Shown here: positions 18,601 through 26,784 of the stretch, piece by piece | Layout: the number at the start of each line of letters is the position of its first letter | How positions within the stretch are numbered: the first letter of the stretch is position 1 | DNA from: Mnemiopsis leidyi | Taxonomy: Eukaryota; Ctenophora; Tentaculata; Lobata; Bolinopsidae | Reading direction: 5' to 3' | Length of the DNA: 29,716 nucleotides | Assembly: GCA_000226015.1 (NCBI GenBank) | Contig: JH153540.1 | Coordinates: 914 to 30,629, forward strand | Notes under the pieces: generated by a model | Told to the model about the DNA's origin: nothing | Seen by the model: the letters and a program-made list of their open reading frames with translations, nothing else | The model's database searches: none | Program-made: the position numbers and the translations under genes

Positions 18601-20737
18601 CGCCGAGGCCACATGTATAATATCAGGAAAAGTTAAGTAAATGGATGTCAAAAAACGATTTCCTGCAATGCAAGTATCTTAAATTGATTACAAGCACAAG
18701 AATTTCAACGTAGATTGGAATTTCAAATCTTTCGAGCTTTCGAAGCCCGCCCTAACATTCAGAAGCCACAAAAACGCAAAATAAATATCCGAATACCTCC
18801 ATTAGCTCATGTAGAGCTTTACAAAGTTTCTATCAACTCTTTAGCAAACAATACGATGACGTGTTACAGGACACAGAAGAGAACTCCCATCCAATAAAAG
18901 TTGGGGACAGAGTACGATGTAGGTCTGCCAGACCAGGTTACAACGAATCTAGAGTAGTGGAAGGAATCGTCGAGTACGTCGGCAAGAGACGGGGCTATGG
19001 CAAGGCAATCTTTTTAGGAGTTAACTTGGGGCTTCCTTGTAAGTTATATCATCAGCACATGTTATTTTGCTATCTATAGAAATGTTTGAATTAGTTATTA
19101 GAGTGATTCATTATCAGAAACATCGAAACAATCTGTACAAAAAACAGATTTCAAAAAGTTTTTTGCACTACTGACTACTCTACTCTACTGATGAATTTGT
19201 CCTCATATCTTTGATCATCTCAGTGGGTGACAACAATGGCAGTATTGATGGTGAGAGGTTATTCAGATGTGCCCCAAAGCACGGTGTAATTGTACCTCTA
19301 CACAACGTGCTAGCCTACTTCTCTCTCAAAGTAAGAATCTTGCTATAAGAGCCTTTAATTTCTCTAGACATCAAGTTTTTACAGCCTTTTTCAAAGATGT
19401 AGGTCACATACTTTTAAGACGTTCAAATACTTGTTGAAAGCTGTAATGAAAATAATTTCAAACGCGTAAAATAACTTGATAGACCTTGGCAGTCTTCTTG
19501 ACGCTGGAATGTCCGATGTCAGACTGTCGGCCAACTCAGATAAACTTAATCTGTCTGACTCAGTCCATCCATCTTCAGAGTCAGTCCTTTGTTCCCCTGG
19601 TTCTGTCTGGAACACCTAGCGGAAAGAGGGGAGGGAACGTCAGGACTAGGAGGCGTCCCAAGTCAGCCAACAACACCATCACCACTCACAACCACAAGAA
19701 TCTTACTCTGAGCACCATCAGTGTGGATGAGAGATTTGTCAGGTCTCCTTATTTGCAGGTAACATAAAATCTTGGTAGCTGGACCTATAGATAATGGTAT
19801 AAGTGTCGCAAATTTTCTAGATTTTGTAGAAAACTTGCCCCTCAATATTTTCCCGCCTTAATTCTAGCTGGTCAATGCTCTTTTAGATCCACTTGACACG
19901 AATCTTTTATTTAAATATTAGGCCCAAGAGGCCCCGTTGTATTTGTAGTTAACAAGGGGAGAAAGTTAAACTCAAAGTAAAGTTAACGCCCAATAGCTAT
20001 CACTTAAACTTAAACATGATTTCAAAGCAAGTTATTGTCCCTGTGAACCGTGCTTATTCGAAAATACTTTAAACTTCGGCGATTATAAGTCTCTTTGCAA
20101 AAATTAAAACATTTTACAAATCGGTATTTGGGTTTGCCACACATGATGGTATCATCCTTAAAATAATCTTCGTTATGTTTCTGAACACGAACCTAAACCA
20201 ACCCTAGCAATATTGATAGGCTTTGATTTAAAATTTTCAAAGATTTCACGCATTGAGTCATTACTCGTAAGTAATAAAGGGATATCAAGTCACAAGAAAT
20301 TGTAAGTTTACTGTTACATAGGTTTGTAAAGAAGTGCTGGTGAACATTTAACAACTTGTCGAATTACCTAACCGATTTGGTCCATTGCATAATTGCAGAA
20401 GTTAGATAACTAGAAATATGACGATATATATGGTAAATGGAAATTGAGCGACTACTCAACAGAAATTATAGATCCAGTGTGCTTGTTTATGTTTTTCTCG
20501 CATGCAGGCACGTGAAATCGAATAGACTATATAAATACACGTGTTTATATTTGATATTGTGTATCATTTACCAGATATGCAGGTTTAAGAAACGTTCTAA
20601 AACCGTCTTTATTTCAGTCGCTGATCGCGGTCGACCCGTACTCTCCTGAGTTTAAAGCTGGATACATCTCAAAACCACGCATTTCTCGTCCCATCCCTCG
20701 GCAAAAAGCCAAGAACGCCAAGGTCTACTACAACTAG
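5537..20737 (+). CDS. CAP-Gly coiled-coil scaffold with two WW-like segments (20 exons)
   Basis: Exons: 5537-5780, 6030-6072, 6509-6647, 6846-7039, 9599-9799, 10258-10354, 10631-10725, 11176-11311, 12120-12212, 12373-12610, 13203-13402, 13625-13786, 13920-14045, 16918-17063, 17702-17906, 18302-18508, 18870-19038, 19224-19330, 19483-19758, 20618-20737. All introns are GT-AG, phases match at every junction, and the joined frame is 3198 nt (1065 aa plus stop). The ATG is the first after an in-frame TAA at 5510. Domain order: disordered 1-100, WW-like 183-211, EF-hand-like 220-306, WW-like 307-335, coiled coil about 338-700, linker to 842, CAP-Gly about 850-930, basic tail. CAP-Gly domains bind tubulin or EB-protein C-termini, and the long coiled coil implies dimerisation; a microtubule-tip, centrosomal or ciliary scaffold is inferred. 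The weakest points are the exon 9 donor (GTTTTT) and exon 19. I do not recognise a named orthologue. Confidence 0.85.
6846..7039 (+). CDS. exon 4: helical segment and first WW-like module
   Basis: Residues 143-207. An amphipathic helical stretch (DWFYAAEHETKDLTREFI) precedes GPSWIAIMDHNSRELFFNRV and TGEAR. The first signature Trp is W186; the D-H-N-S-R-E-L-F-F-N core and T-G-E turn match the WW pattern (usual Y-Y-x-N-H-x-T-x-x-T/S-x-W). The second signature Trp position is Tyr (Y208, codon in exon 5), with Pro at 211. A degenerate WW fold with altered ligand binding is inferred. Confidence 0.75.
9066..9210 (-). repeat. 21-nt tandem array, tail of a SINE-like element
   Basis: About seven units of TATTGATGCAAAGAAATATTG and variants, with GCAAAGTGA forms at both ends and GAAAAG forms in the middle. 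Minus-strand ORFs through it encode only repeated MHQYNIS/FININTIF-type peptide and are artefacts of the repeat. On the minus strand the array lies 3' of the tRNA-like block. Confidence 0.8.
9262..9340 (-). mobile_element. tRNA-Ser-like SINE head
   Basis: The minus strand carries an A box TGGTTGAGTGG (9318-9328) and a B box GGTTCGAATAT (9275-9285) at tRNA spacing. Between them ATTTCG/CGAAAT (9298-9317) forms an anticodon-like stem followed by CCAGCGG, as in tRNA-Ser type genes with CGAAATCCA after the anticodon. The 5' and 3' acceptor halves do not pair well and the loop is 8 nt, so a working tRNA is unlikely. With the tandem tail downstream it looks like a tRNA-derived SINE in intron 4, inserted antisense to the host gene. 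Confidence 0.6.
9599..10354 (+). CDS. exons 5-6: EF-hand-like helical region
   Basis: Residues 207-306. SEMDVFGRTIHEMFYSV runs into SRGINHITLAQFDDIC, which has the helix, G-x-x-x-I-x-x-x-x-F/L spacing of an EF-hand. The loop lacks the canonical Asp ligands at positions 1 and 3, so calcium binding is doubtful. Exon 6 continues with an acidic stretch (TLNEEEVIFYEDFVPVGRAL) and a helix ending LLLKWYRQQYPKG, consistent with a second degenerate EF-hand. Junctions: phase 2 into exon 5, phase 2 into exon 6, phase 0 out. Confidence 0.7.
10631..10725 (+). CDS. exon 7: second WW-like module
   Basis: The exon encodes GDWLKLSSKRYGFFYLNKMN followed by GETTFRPAQYE (residues 307-337). Trp309, the FFYLN strand, N-G-E-T-T and the final Pro333 fit a WW fold. 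The second signature aromatic is Phe331 in place of Trp. That one exon encloses nearly the whole module supports a modular origin. It joins the coiled coil directly. Confidence 0.7.
11176..14045 (+). CDS. exons 8-13: central coiled coil
   Basis: The exons encode about 318 residues rich in Glu, Lys, Leu and Gln with heptad-like spacing, such as LQDTLKEVETLKESIKFQEE, NLKAKILKLEEELQSEKRGY, ALEEKVREILALEKMIEELN and NLEEKVKILEKEIADEREKT. Few Pro or Gly interrupt it. Most introns here are phase 0, so many exons could be skipped or duplicated in frame. The role is presumably dimerisation and spacing between the WW/EF-like head and the CAP-Gly end. Confidence 0.85.
13513..13602. repeat. intronic double hairpin, MITE-like
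   Basis: TGCCGGACAATTTCCCCACA (13513-13532) pairs with 13559-13578 with one mismatch. Overlapping its end, CGGCAGCTGT (13574-13583) pairs perfectly with ACAGCTGCCG (13593-13602). It lies in intron 11, just before the acceptor of exon 12 (13624). Confidence 0.75.
15534..16475 (+). CDS. intronless class A-like G protein-coupled receptor, nested in an intron
   Basis: 313 aa; the ATG has an in-frame TAA two codons upstream. Seven hydrophobic segments lie at about 8-31, 40-63, 69-98, 112-136, 148-172, 188-213 and 236-253. Class A landmarks kept: Asn22 (TM1 GxxxN), Asp46 (TM2), the ICL2 H-P (100-101), Pro204 in TM6 and Asn242 in TM7. Altered: the DRY position is F93-Q94-M95, NPxxY is N-S-L-I-N (242-246), and the TM3-ECL2 cysteine pair is not evident. 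CDCEC at 274-278 could be palmitoylated. The N-terminus is very short with no signal peptide. The ligand is unknown; a lineage-specific chemosensory or peptide receptor is inferred. AATAAA lies at 16533. Confidence 0.85.
   Translation: MECLATGDMFGAMLLVLGVVFNVFSLTFFLTRSKTGTENFLYLCLDLLNFLICLYLVGSIPLLRETQVFHTIYLLHDTIVYLSLFFVGLISGFQMVKLLHPTVQHFFNFKTRYFLLGVLLISVVLTLPFMIQPGYFLSGPLSHSLWPIYHSIISLLVIMVVITSSVLIVWALKFSNGMEITPKRRRSAELALILGLVKVLFMTPYSLFLLAYSLSRYPRFPEQEDEIGEFLEGWSNYAMPVNSLINVVLFFLRIRELRTHSARILKMLYKVSHCDCECKTSTKETKEGPRVAFSTPPPSPSAPQARTEELFPL
16533..16538 (+). terminator. polyadenylation signal of the nested GPCR
   Basis: AATAAA lies 58 nt after the receptor stop and is followed by a T-rich stretch (TTTGATTTTCTT). 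It indicates an independent transcript ending inside the host intron. Confidence 0.7.
16918..18508 (+). CDS. exons 14-16: end of coiled coil and Cys/Pro/Ser linker
   Basis: Exon 14 (16918-17063) finishes the coiled coil (DVHRLREELSVLEERDSKHA). Exon 15 (17702-17906) is low-complexity with QKRKVKQCW, and then a Pro/Ser run (SCPSSPSKPSPPP). Exon 16 (18302-18508) includes the Cys cluster CTCESCRRL, which could bind metal but has too few ligands for a known zinc finger. Phases are 0 in, 2, 0 and 0 out. Confidence 0.8.
18870..19330 (+). CDS. exons 17-18: CAP-Gly domain
   Basis: Residues 843-934. IKVGDRVRCRSARPGYNE, then VVEGIVEYVGKRRGYGKAIF, L-G-V-N-L, then GDNNGSIDGERLFRCAPKHG and VIVPLHNV match the CAP-Gly pattern: G-x-x-V entry, G-x-V-x-Y-V/I-G strand, G-V/I-E-L, G-K-N-D-G-x-x-x-G and K-H-G-x-F/I-V. 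The canonical GKNDG is here GDNNG (900-904), while K-H-G (917-919) is kept. The phase-1 junction T|GTAAGT ... CAG|TG restores L-G exactly. This domain identifies the gene as microtubule- or EB-related. Confidence 0.9.
19483..20737 (+). CDS. exons 19-20: basic C-terminal tail
   Basis: Phase-0 splicing from exon 18 enters at 19483 (GATAG|ACC) and stays open through GTPSGKRGGNVRTRRRPKSA to STISVDERFVRSPYLQ, ending CAG|GTAACA at 19758. Exon 20 (20618-20737) encodes SLIAVDPYSPEFKAGYISKP, a basic stretch and YYN followed by TAG. The first 40 residues of exon 19 in this frame are unlike the rest of the protein; an acceptor at 19578 (TCTTCAG) in the same phase would omit them. See the finding on the alternative frame. 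Confidence 0.65.
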
Positions 20738-22242
20738 GCTATCTCGAACTTTTCAACGGGCTTTATTTGTTTGCTTAGACGTCGAGGCACAACTCGAAAA
20801 AACTTAATTAGCTAGTGCTGACGTGAGAAGAAACCCGATTGTTTGACTCCTGGCTTTAACTTTTAACCGATGAGCACCGAAACCTTGCAAATAGAAGGCA
20901 ATCTAATTAGCAATGGCACAACTCCGAAGGTATACGGACGGTTGAAGCTCACGACTCAGATGCACAATTTAAGAGTATTTTATTTTCAAATTTTGTAGAA
21001 AATATTATTCACATGGGGGAATAACCTGGTGAGGGGATCTGTTGAAAGCCGGTCCCTGTTAAAAGCAGTTCGCGACAGGTCAAGCTTCTTTCAAGCTGCG
21101 CCTCGTATCACGGCGTACTCTCATCCGTACGGCTTCAGACATCCGTCCCGATGTTCTAAGCCGTATCTTGTTTTTTTCTGTGTCGCTCCCGTTCAATAAC
21201 GGATGACGTCTTCTCCGATTTGTGCCCTCCGTGTGAATAAGATTCATTAATTTCCTGTGAAATACTTAGCATAGCTCCAACATGACAAGTTTGACTATAA
21301 GTTGTAGAGATTCGAGTAGAACCTTTGGGGGCCTGTCAACAGCACCTGATACGAGCTTCCGTATCGCGCCTTTATAAATAGTTTAGATAGCGCTGTTATC
21401 CGACCATATCTTGTGTTATCACGTAGTTTTGCTGAGCAGTCCTTAAACTTTTCTTTGAGATATTTTAGACTTTAAACATGTTAACCTGGCGTGGAAATAG
21501 TTGATAGAAGCGTGGAAAATATTTGTAGGCTGTGTTTTAGTTATCGCATGTTGTCGAATTGTTTGTGTTTGTGTTTGTTGTACATAAAAGTCAGATATTT
21601 ATTTTCTCAACTATGAATCTATGCGTTTTCTTTACATAAATTCTGAAAACCACCGCTTAGTTCTTGATAAAGATCACCGTAAAATGGTCCTCAGTCTATC
21701 GTGGTCGACGCCTCACTCCGTTTGCCCTCACCGAGCAGGTATGTACTAAAAATAAAGTCAAAAGCAATTAAATCAATATTGTGGCTGATTTAATATTTTG
21801 GGGATCATTTCCCAGTTAAATCAATCAGCTTACTCATTCTTCGGCTTGTACCATCTAATGACACGCAATTCAAAATTTGGTTTGGCTTAAAATTTGTGTT
21901 TGGCTTAAAATTTGTGCTGCTTCATTGAATCAGTTAACTCATTTAAATTGATATTTTGAATACCCTGCATAAGATTGGAAAAATCTAGACGAGCTATCTT
22001 TAGACGACTCAGACCTGCTTCCCGTCTAATTGTCTAACTAAATCAGAATTGGAATATTGCCTGGAAGTTTGGAGTACGCCCAAAAGCAATAAAAAGAACG
22101 GCCGCAGCAGACTGATTTCTTAATACTTATCAATATCAATAACCGCGTAGCCATTTGTCCTTTGTAATTGAGGCTGCTGTTTTTCGATTATTTGGACCGA
22201 GTTTTGGATGAAAAAGCTTTTTTGATAAAACTGAGATTTGAG
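20738..22242. other. 3' region of the large gene and intergenic space
   Basis: No coding sequence was recognised. A GC-richer stretch at about 21030-21240 has small inverted motifs. The first canonical AATAAA is at 21751, about 1 kb past the stop, so the 3' UTR is either long or uses a variant signal. An 18-nt tandem duplication (TTTGGCTTAAAATTTGTG) lies at about 21882-21917. Confidence 0.45.
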
Positions 22243-24988
22243 ATGAAGATACACAGTCCTGTAGCAAGGAAACTGATCGCAATTTCGAGGAATTCCAGTA
22301 GCGAATTCGAAAGTTAGTGCTTTTCTAGATTTTAAGATTTTTAGGTCTACAAAATAGGGAGACGGAAAGCTGAGAGGATATTCGTTGAGAATATTGTCAT
22401 TGGAAGATCATTATATATAATATATTATTGATTCCGGATTATAGAATCTGTTTACACTTGTCAATGCATCGAGTACGAGATTTAATTATAATATCAACTT
22501 GAGACTGGAAGGTGGGAAACGCATTTTAAGTTTAAAATTCGTCTTTTGCTGAGAATGAGATCTGAAAAATGAATCTTTAATTGTGTCGTTCGGGAAGGCA
22601 AAGAAACGTGCTAAATTATTGTAGAAATATTTTCCTCATCTCATAATTGTTACTAAAAATGAAAAAATTGGTTGGAACAAAAATTTAATACTTAAAAAAA
22701 TTTAATACTTAAAACCGACGACAAATTGACTTAATTTTCATAGTCATTTAAAAAAAGTTGAGGTCTTGCGCCAATTAATTGTTCATTTATTGTCAGTAAA
22801 ACATGAGACAGAATTTTACAGCTTGTGCACTCAATCTTTAACTTGAACTTTAAATCTAATCGGGATGTCCGCAGAACTGAAGACTTATACAGATGTTGAA
22901 ATTAAAAATTCATCTATTCATCATTGCTGCAAATATTTCAGAATCTAATCAGTTCACAAAGGGGGGATCGAATTCGAAGAAATCATCAGGGTTGTCTGCT
23001 TTGAATGCAAATAACAATCGGAATAACAGTAATGATTCTGAAAGTATGTTCCTAAACACATCGAATGAAATAGAATTATTCTGTCCAATCACCTAGCACA
23101 TCTGCACCTTTAGCACAATCTGAATCTGCGACTTTGTCCCTTTAGATGTTCTATGATTTATCTTCTGCACGGATATAGTACTCTGCTATTTATGCGTACT
23201 ATCAATGATACATAGTCTACCTAGTATCTTTTCTTTTTACTTCTTCTTCGGCTCAAATACTGTTCTTGGTATACTCCTTATTTTTACTGCAAAACATTTT
23301 CATTGCACTTCAACTAGCCAAGATCAAAATCAAGAGGTCTTTGGAAAACCATTAAACCTTTCTTAATCGATCTTATTTCCACTCCTTGGCCTTACTAATA
23401 CTCACTATTCAGCACATTATGCTGTCATTGTCGTTGGACTCTGAATTACTGTTAATTTAGTAATTTTATTGAATTGTTCCATATTACCTGTTCCTAGACC
23501 AAACCGGAGAATCTGAAACGGATAACATTTTATAATCAATCTTCATCTTTTATCAGGATTCAGGTTGCTAGGATAATGGATTTTTTTACTATATAAGAAA
23601 ATCTGGCGTATTTCGTCTGTCATTGCATCTTTAAATATTCTAAACAATCATTCAGAATTGCGAGCAGCACACAGTGGCTACACATTCGATCCCAGAGACT
23701 ACGGAGAATGCAGATCGAACCATTTCGCAATGTTTAGAACTGCTGTCTTCGACCATTCCTCTCCAGTTGGTCAGTTTTTGTTTTAATGTGTCTTTTAACT
23801 GTAGTTTGAGTTACTTAAGGTAAACTAACTGAGCTTGCTTTATAGCGAACTCACTATATAAATAAAATACTTTCCCTCATTAAGATCAATACTCGTGTCC
23901 TCTAAAAGTGAACAGCTCTGATACTGTAAGCATATTGTGGATGTGTCTCAATTTTTTTGGCAAGTTGTCTCACGTCTGCTCGTCTAACAGTTAAGACTAA
24001 GACGCGTTTTATTGAATTATCTGCAAGGTTAACTAAATAACACTAGAGTTACTTTGTAAAGTTGAGACAAACTTGAATTGCATAATTACTAATAGATTTC
24101 TTCGGCTAGACAAATTTTCAAATTCTTCAAATCAAACTAAAGAGATTTGCATTTTTGAATAAATTTGCAGCACCTACTGGGTAGAATAATGGTCATGCGG
24201 TATTTACGAGGGCAACTCTCGTAATTTGCGGGACAAGTCTGTTTGAGGCAGGAGCGAACCAATGAGTGTGGCTCATGTGTAGCTGGACTGAGTTCCAGGT
24301 GTGTTGCCGACTGTGCAAGCTCCAAAAGTTCTCAAAACGTCAACAGTTTTCATTTATGTTTTGGAGGTGCTACAGTGCAGTCCTGTGCCTGAGAGTTCAT
24401 GGCAATGCTCATATAACTCCACCTTAACTTCGTGTCCAGAAAATAGACGTTCAAAATCAACGTTTACATAGCAAGACCGAGACCTAAACACTTGAGAAAG
24501 ATTATTTTCAGATTTAGTGGAGATTGAGAAATTTTAAGTTTTGATGAATCGCGGCTTTTTGCTCCGCTTAATTTTTTATGATAAGTATTATTATCATTAT
24601 TATATTAGAAAGAATCGATAAATTATGACAAGAATTCAAAATTCACATGGATCTACAGAATATTCTTAATATAACCTGAAATTGACAAAAAGTTAAAAAG
24701 TATTGGCACACCTTAACAAAATACTTTGCACTTGCAGGTTCGAACAGTGGCAACAAGTGGCAGCCGGTGTCTGATCTTGAGTGGTGTCGACTATTTGACA
24801 GAGCGTGGCATAACAAGCGGATCACAATGAGCCATTCAGACTCCTACATGATCGAGAGCAATGAAGGAAAGCCCAAGATTCAGAGAAAGGGTCAGGGGAA
24901 GAAGGGGAGGGGTCGACCGGCAACACAGCCTACGAAGATGATAAGCACCAGAGAAAGAGAGAAATCTCCTCGCTGCGAGGAATGGTGA
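22243..24988 (+). CDS. small basic protein with AT-hook-like motif (4 exons)
   Basis: Exons 22243-22312, 22942-23043, 23656-23769, 24738-24988; all three introns are phase 1 and the sum is 537 nt (178 aa). Exon 1 (MKIHSPVARKLIAISRNSSS) is placed by phase and the GTTAGT donor; exons 2-4 are firmer. The middle is Asn/Ser-rich, then YTFDPRDYGECRSNHFAMFR and KWQPVSDLEWCRLFDRAWHN look folded and conserved. The tail has KGQGKKGRGRPATQP (146-160), whose R-G-R-P matches an AT-hook core. I do not recognise the family; a nuclear DNA-binding or a small ciliary protein are both possible. A strong donor-like ATG|GTGAGC overlaps the stop at 24984, so a longer isoform cannot be excluded. Confidence 0.65.
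22673..22713 (+). repeat. short tandem duplication AATTTAATACTTAAAA
   Basis: Two adjacent copies of a 16-18 nt AT-rich unit lie in intron 1 of the small basic gene. This is a minor local duplication with no coding content. Confidence 0.6.
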
Positions 24989-25683
24989 GCTGGAAAACGG
25001 AAATGAGCTCAAAAACTTACCTTTTTAGTCAGGAATTAAACAAAATTTCGAATTAAAAGACTCTGTGAGTCATCGAATTGACGAATGTATTGTTATGTAA
25101 TGTGTAACTCGGATGAATAATGCCATTTGACGTAGTATTTATAGCGTCTTAAAAACTTATGAATAACGGTACTGATGCTGTAGTGTCAGTACCAGAAAAA
25201 GTACAATCAGCTAGCCTTAAACTTAAATTGTGTTAGCTGGCCTTTAACTGTGTAAGGTTGTTTATTGTTTTATTCATCATTTAAATTGGATAATTCATTT
25301 TTGAAATTGATCTGCTCCACCTTTTAGAGCAAAGCAGAGCAAACATAAAAGTTTAAGTGTTGGGAACTATTCACCAGCTGGCAATAACTGCCGGTTATTG
25401 AAAGAGATTATGAGAAAGAGATACTGCCATACTGGTAACTCTATGCACAGTACATTAAATGCTTGTTTAGTTTTAGCTCCTCTATAGCACCAGTAGATTT
25501 TATCTAGACTGATACAGGCTAGTGGCTACTGGAATTCAGAATTCGTGTGAACTTTCGCGACATAAAATATTTTAAAACTTTTCCGTTGGGCCGTCGGCTC
25601 GATCAAGGGTTAACTGTGGAGATCTGAGACAATTTTGAATTTCACATTTGTTCATTGTTCTTCTTTGTTATAAATGAAGTCAA
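24989..25683. other. 3' flank of the small basic gene, no further gene seen
   Basis: AT-rich sequence with no AATAAA close behind the stop; ATTAAA occurs at about 25035 and 25053 and may serve as the polyA signal. Nothing else could be supported. Confidence 0.4.
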
Positions 25684-25932
25684 CAAAGTTTATTGAGATT
25701 ATTAGGAACGGTATTCGTGGGGAAGAGTCTCAAATTTTCAATGATAAAACACCTTATTTCTCAAAATTTATTGGCTCTGCCTTAGTTCTGGGTAGTGAAA
25801 TACTCTCAAATGGTCCAATGGACACAGATTGACCTCCAAAAACAAAGGTAGAAGCATTACATTTAGAGAAACGGGGTTTGAAATTTGAGACACCCCCACG
25901 AATACCGTTCTCTATTGTTAATCAAAATTTGC
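25684..25932. mobile_element. palindromic MITE-like element
   Basis: The sequence is an imperfect inverted repeat over its full length. The best arms are GGAACGGTATTCGTGGGG with AGTCTCAAATTT (25705-25738) and their complement (25879-25911). Pairing continues inward (CTTATTTCTCAAAATTTATT against its partner at about 25850-25875) to a centre near TGGTCCAATGGACA, and outward to about 25684 and 25932. It has no ORF. This fits a foldback or MITE element, or a long hairpin RNA source. Confidence 0.65.
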
Positions 25933-26141
25933 TCATTATTCATTCCAATTACAGAAAAACTATGATCAGATTTTGTGACCATTTTAATGTTATAAAATAA
26001 TTTTGTATTAAAGCTTTATAACTATTATAAGTATCTCTGTTTATGTTACTTTGTACTCACGAAATAAAAATTTGAGTTTGGACGTCATACAAGGTTCGTT
26101 AATGAAAGCCGGTAGAGAACGTATCAGAGAAATTGGCAACA

Positions 26142-26520
26142 AGATAGAAGATCAGTAAATAAAGAGGAGATAGATGATCAATAGACTAAGAGGAGACCAT
26201 CTATCTACTGATCTCTCTATGTACTGATTGATCCTCTATCTTCTCTCTATCTACTGATCCTCTATCTTCTCTCTATCTACTGATCCTCTATCTTCTCTCT
26301 ATCTACTGATCCTCTATCTCCTCTCTATCTACTGATCCTCGGCCTCTATCTTCTCTCTATCTACTGATCCTCTATCTCCTCTCTATCTACTGATCCTCTA
26401 TCTCCTCTCTATCTACTGATCCTCTATATTCTCTCTATCTACTGATCCTCTATCTTCTCTCTATCTACTGATCCTTTATCTCCTCTCTATCTACTGATCC
26501 TCTAGATCAGTAGATTGAGG
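26142..26520. repeat. 26-nt minisatellite with inverted ends
   Basis: About a dozen units of GATCCTCTATCTTCTCTC plus TATCTACT run on the plus strand from about 26197 to 26500, with a 6-nt insertion near 26339. The left end (26142-26184) has the same unit in reverse orientation. The right end closes with ATCTACTGATC-CTCTA-GATCAGTAGAT (26489-26515), a perfect 11-bp stem. The strand is strongly pyrimidine-rich. Confidence 0.85.
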
Positions 26521-26650
26521 GGAAACGGTGCTATTTAACGAACATGACGAGAAGGGAAAGGAGCGTTGAATAAAAAAGATATCGTTGTTCGTTTTTGTTG
26601 TTATCAATCATTGATTTAAACTTACAGAATTGATATCTGAAAAATTAAAC

Positions 26651-26656
26651 TTTAAT
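26651..26656 (-). terminator. candidate polyA signal of the secreted protein gene
   Basis: The minus strand reads ATTAAA here, about 130 nt past the minus-strand stop at 26785. It is the nearest recognised signal variant; canonical AATAAA was not seen closer. Confidence 0.35.
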
Positions 26657-26784
26657 CAGGCTACTGAAGTGCTGAAAAACTTAAACTTTACTTGAAACCT
26701 TGTAAAAAGCTTGTTGAAATTCACTATGAAATTCAGAAATGATTATTCATGCTGATAAGATCTGGATGATACTTTCAAATGTTT

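Noticed and set aside
19391-19615. Minus-strand 74-aa ORF opposite exon 19
   Set aside because: No upstream or downstream support; it mirrors the Ser/Asp-rich plus-strand frame.
24205-24225. Small hairpin TTACGAG/CTCGTAA in intron 3 of the small basic gene
   Set aside because: A 7-bp stem is common by chance; the surrounding GC-richer block has no other recognisable element feature.
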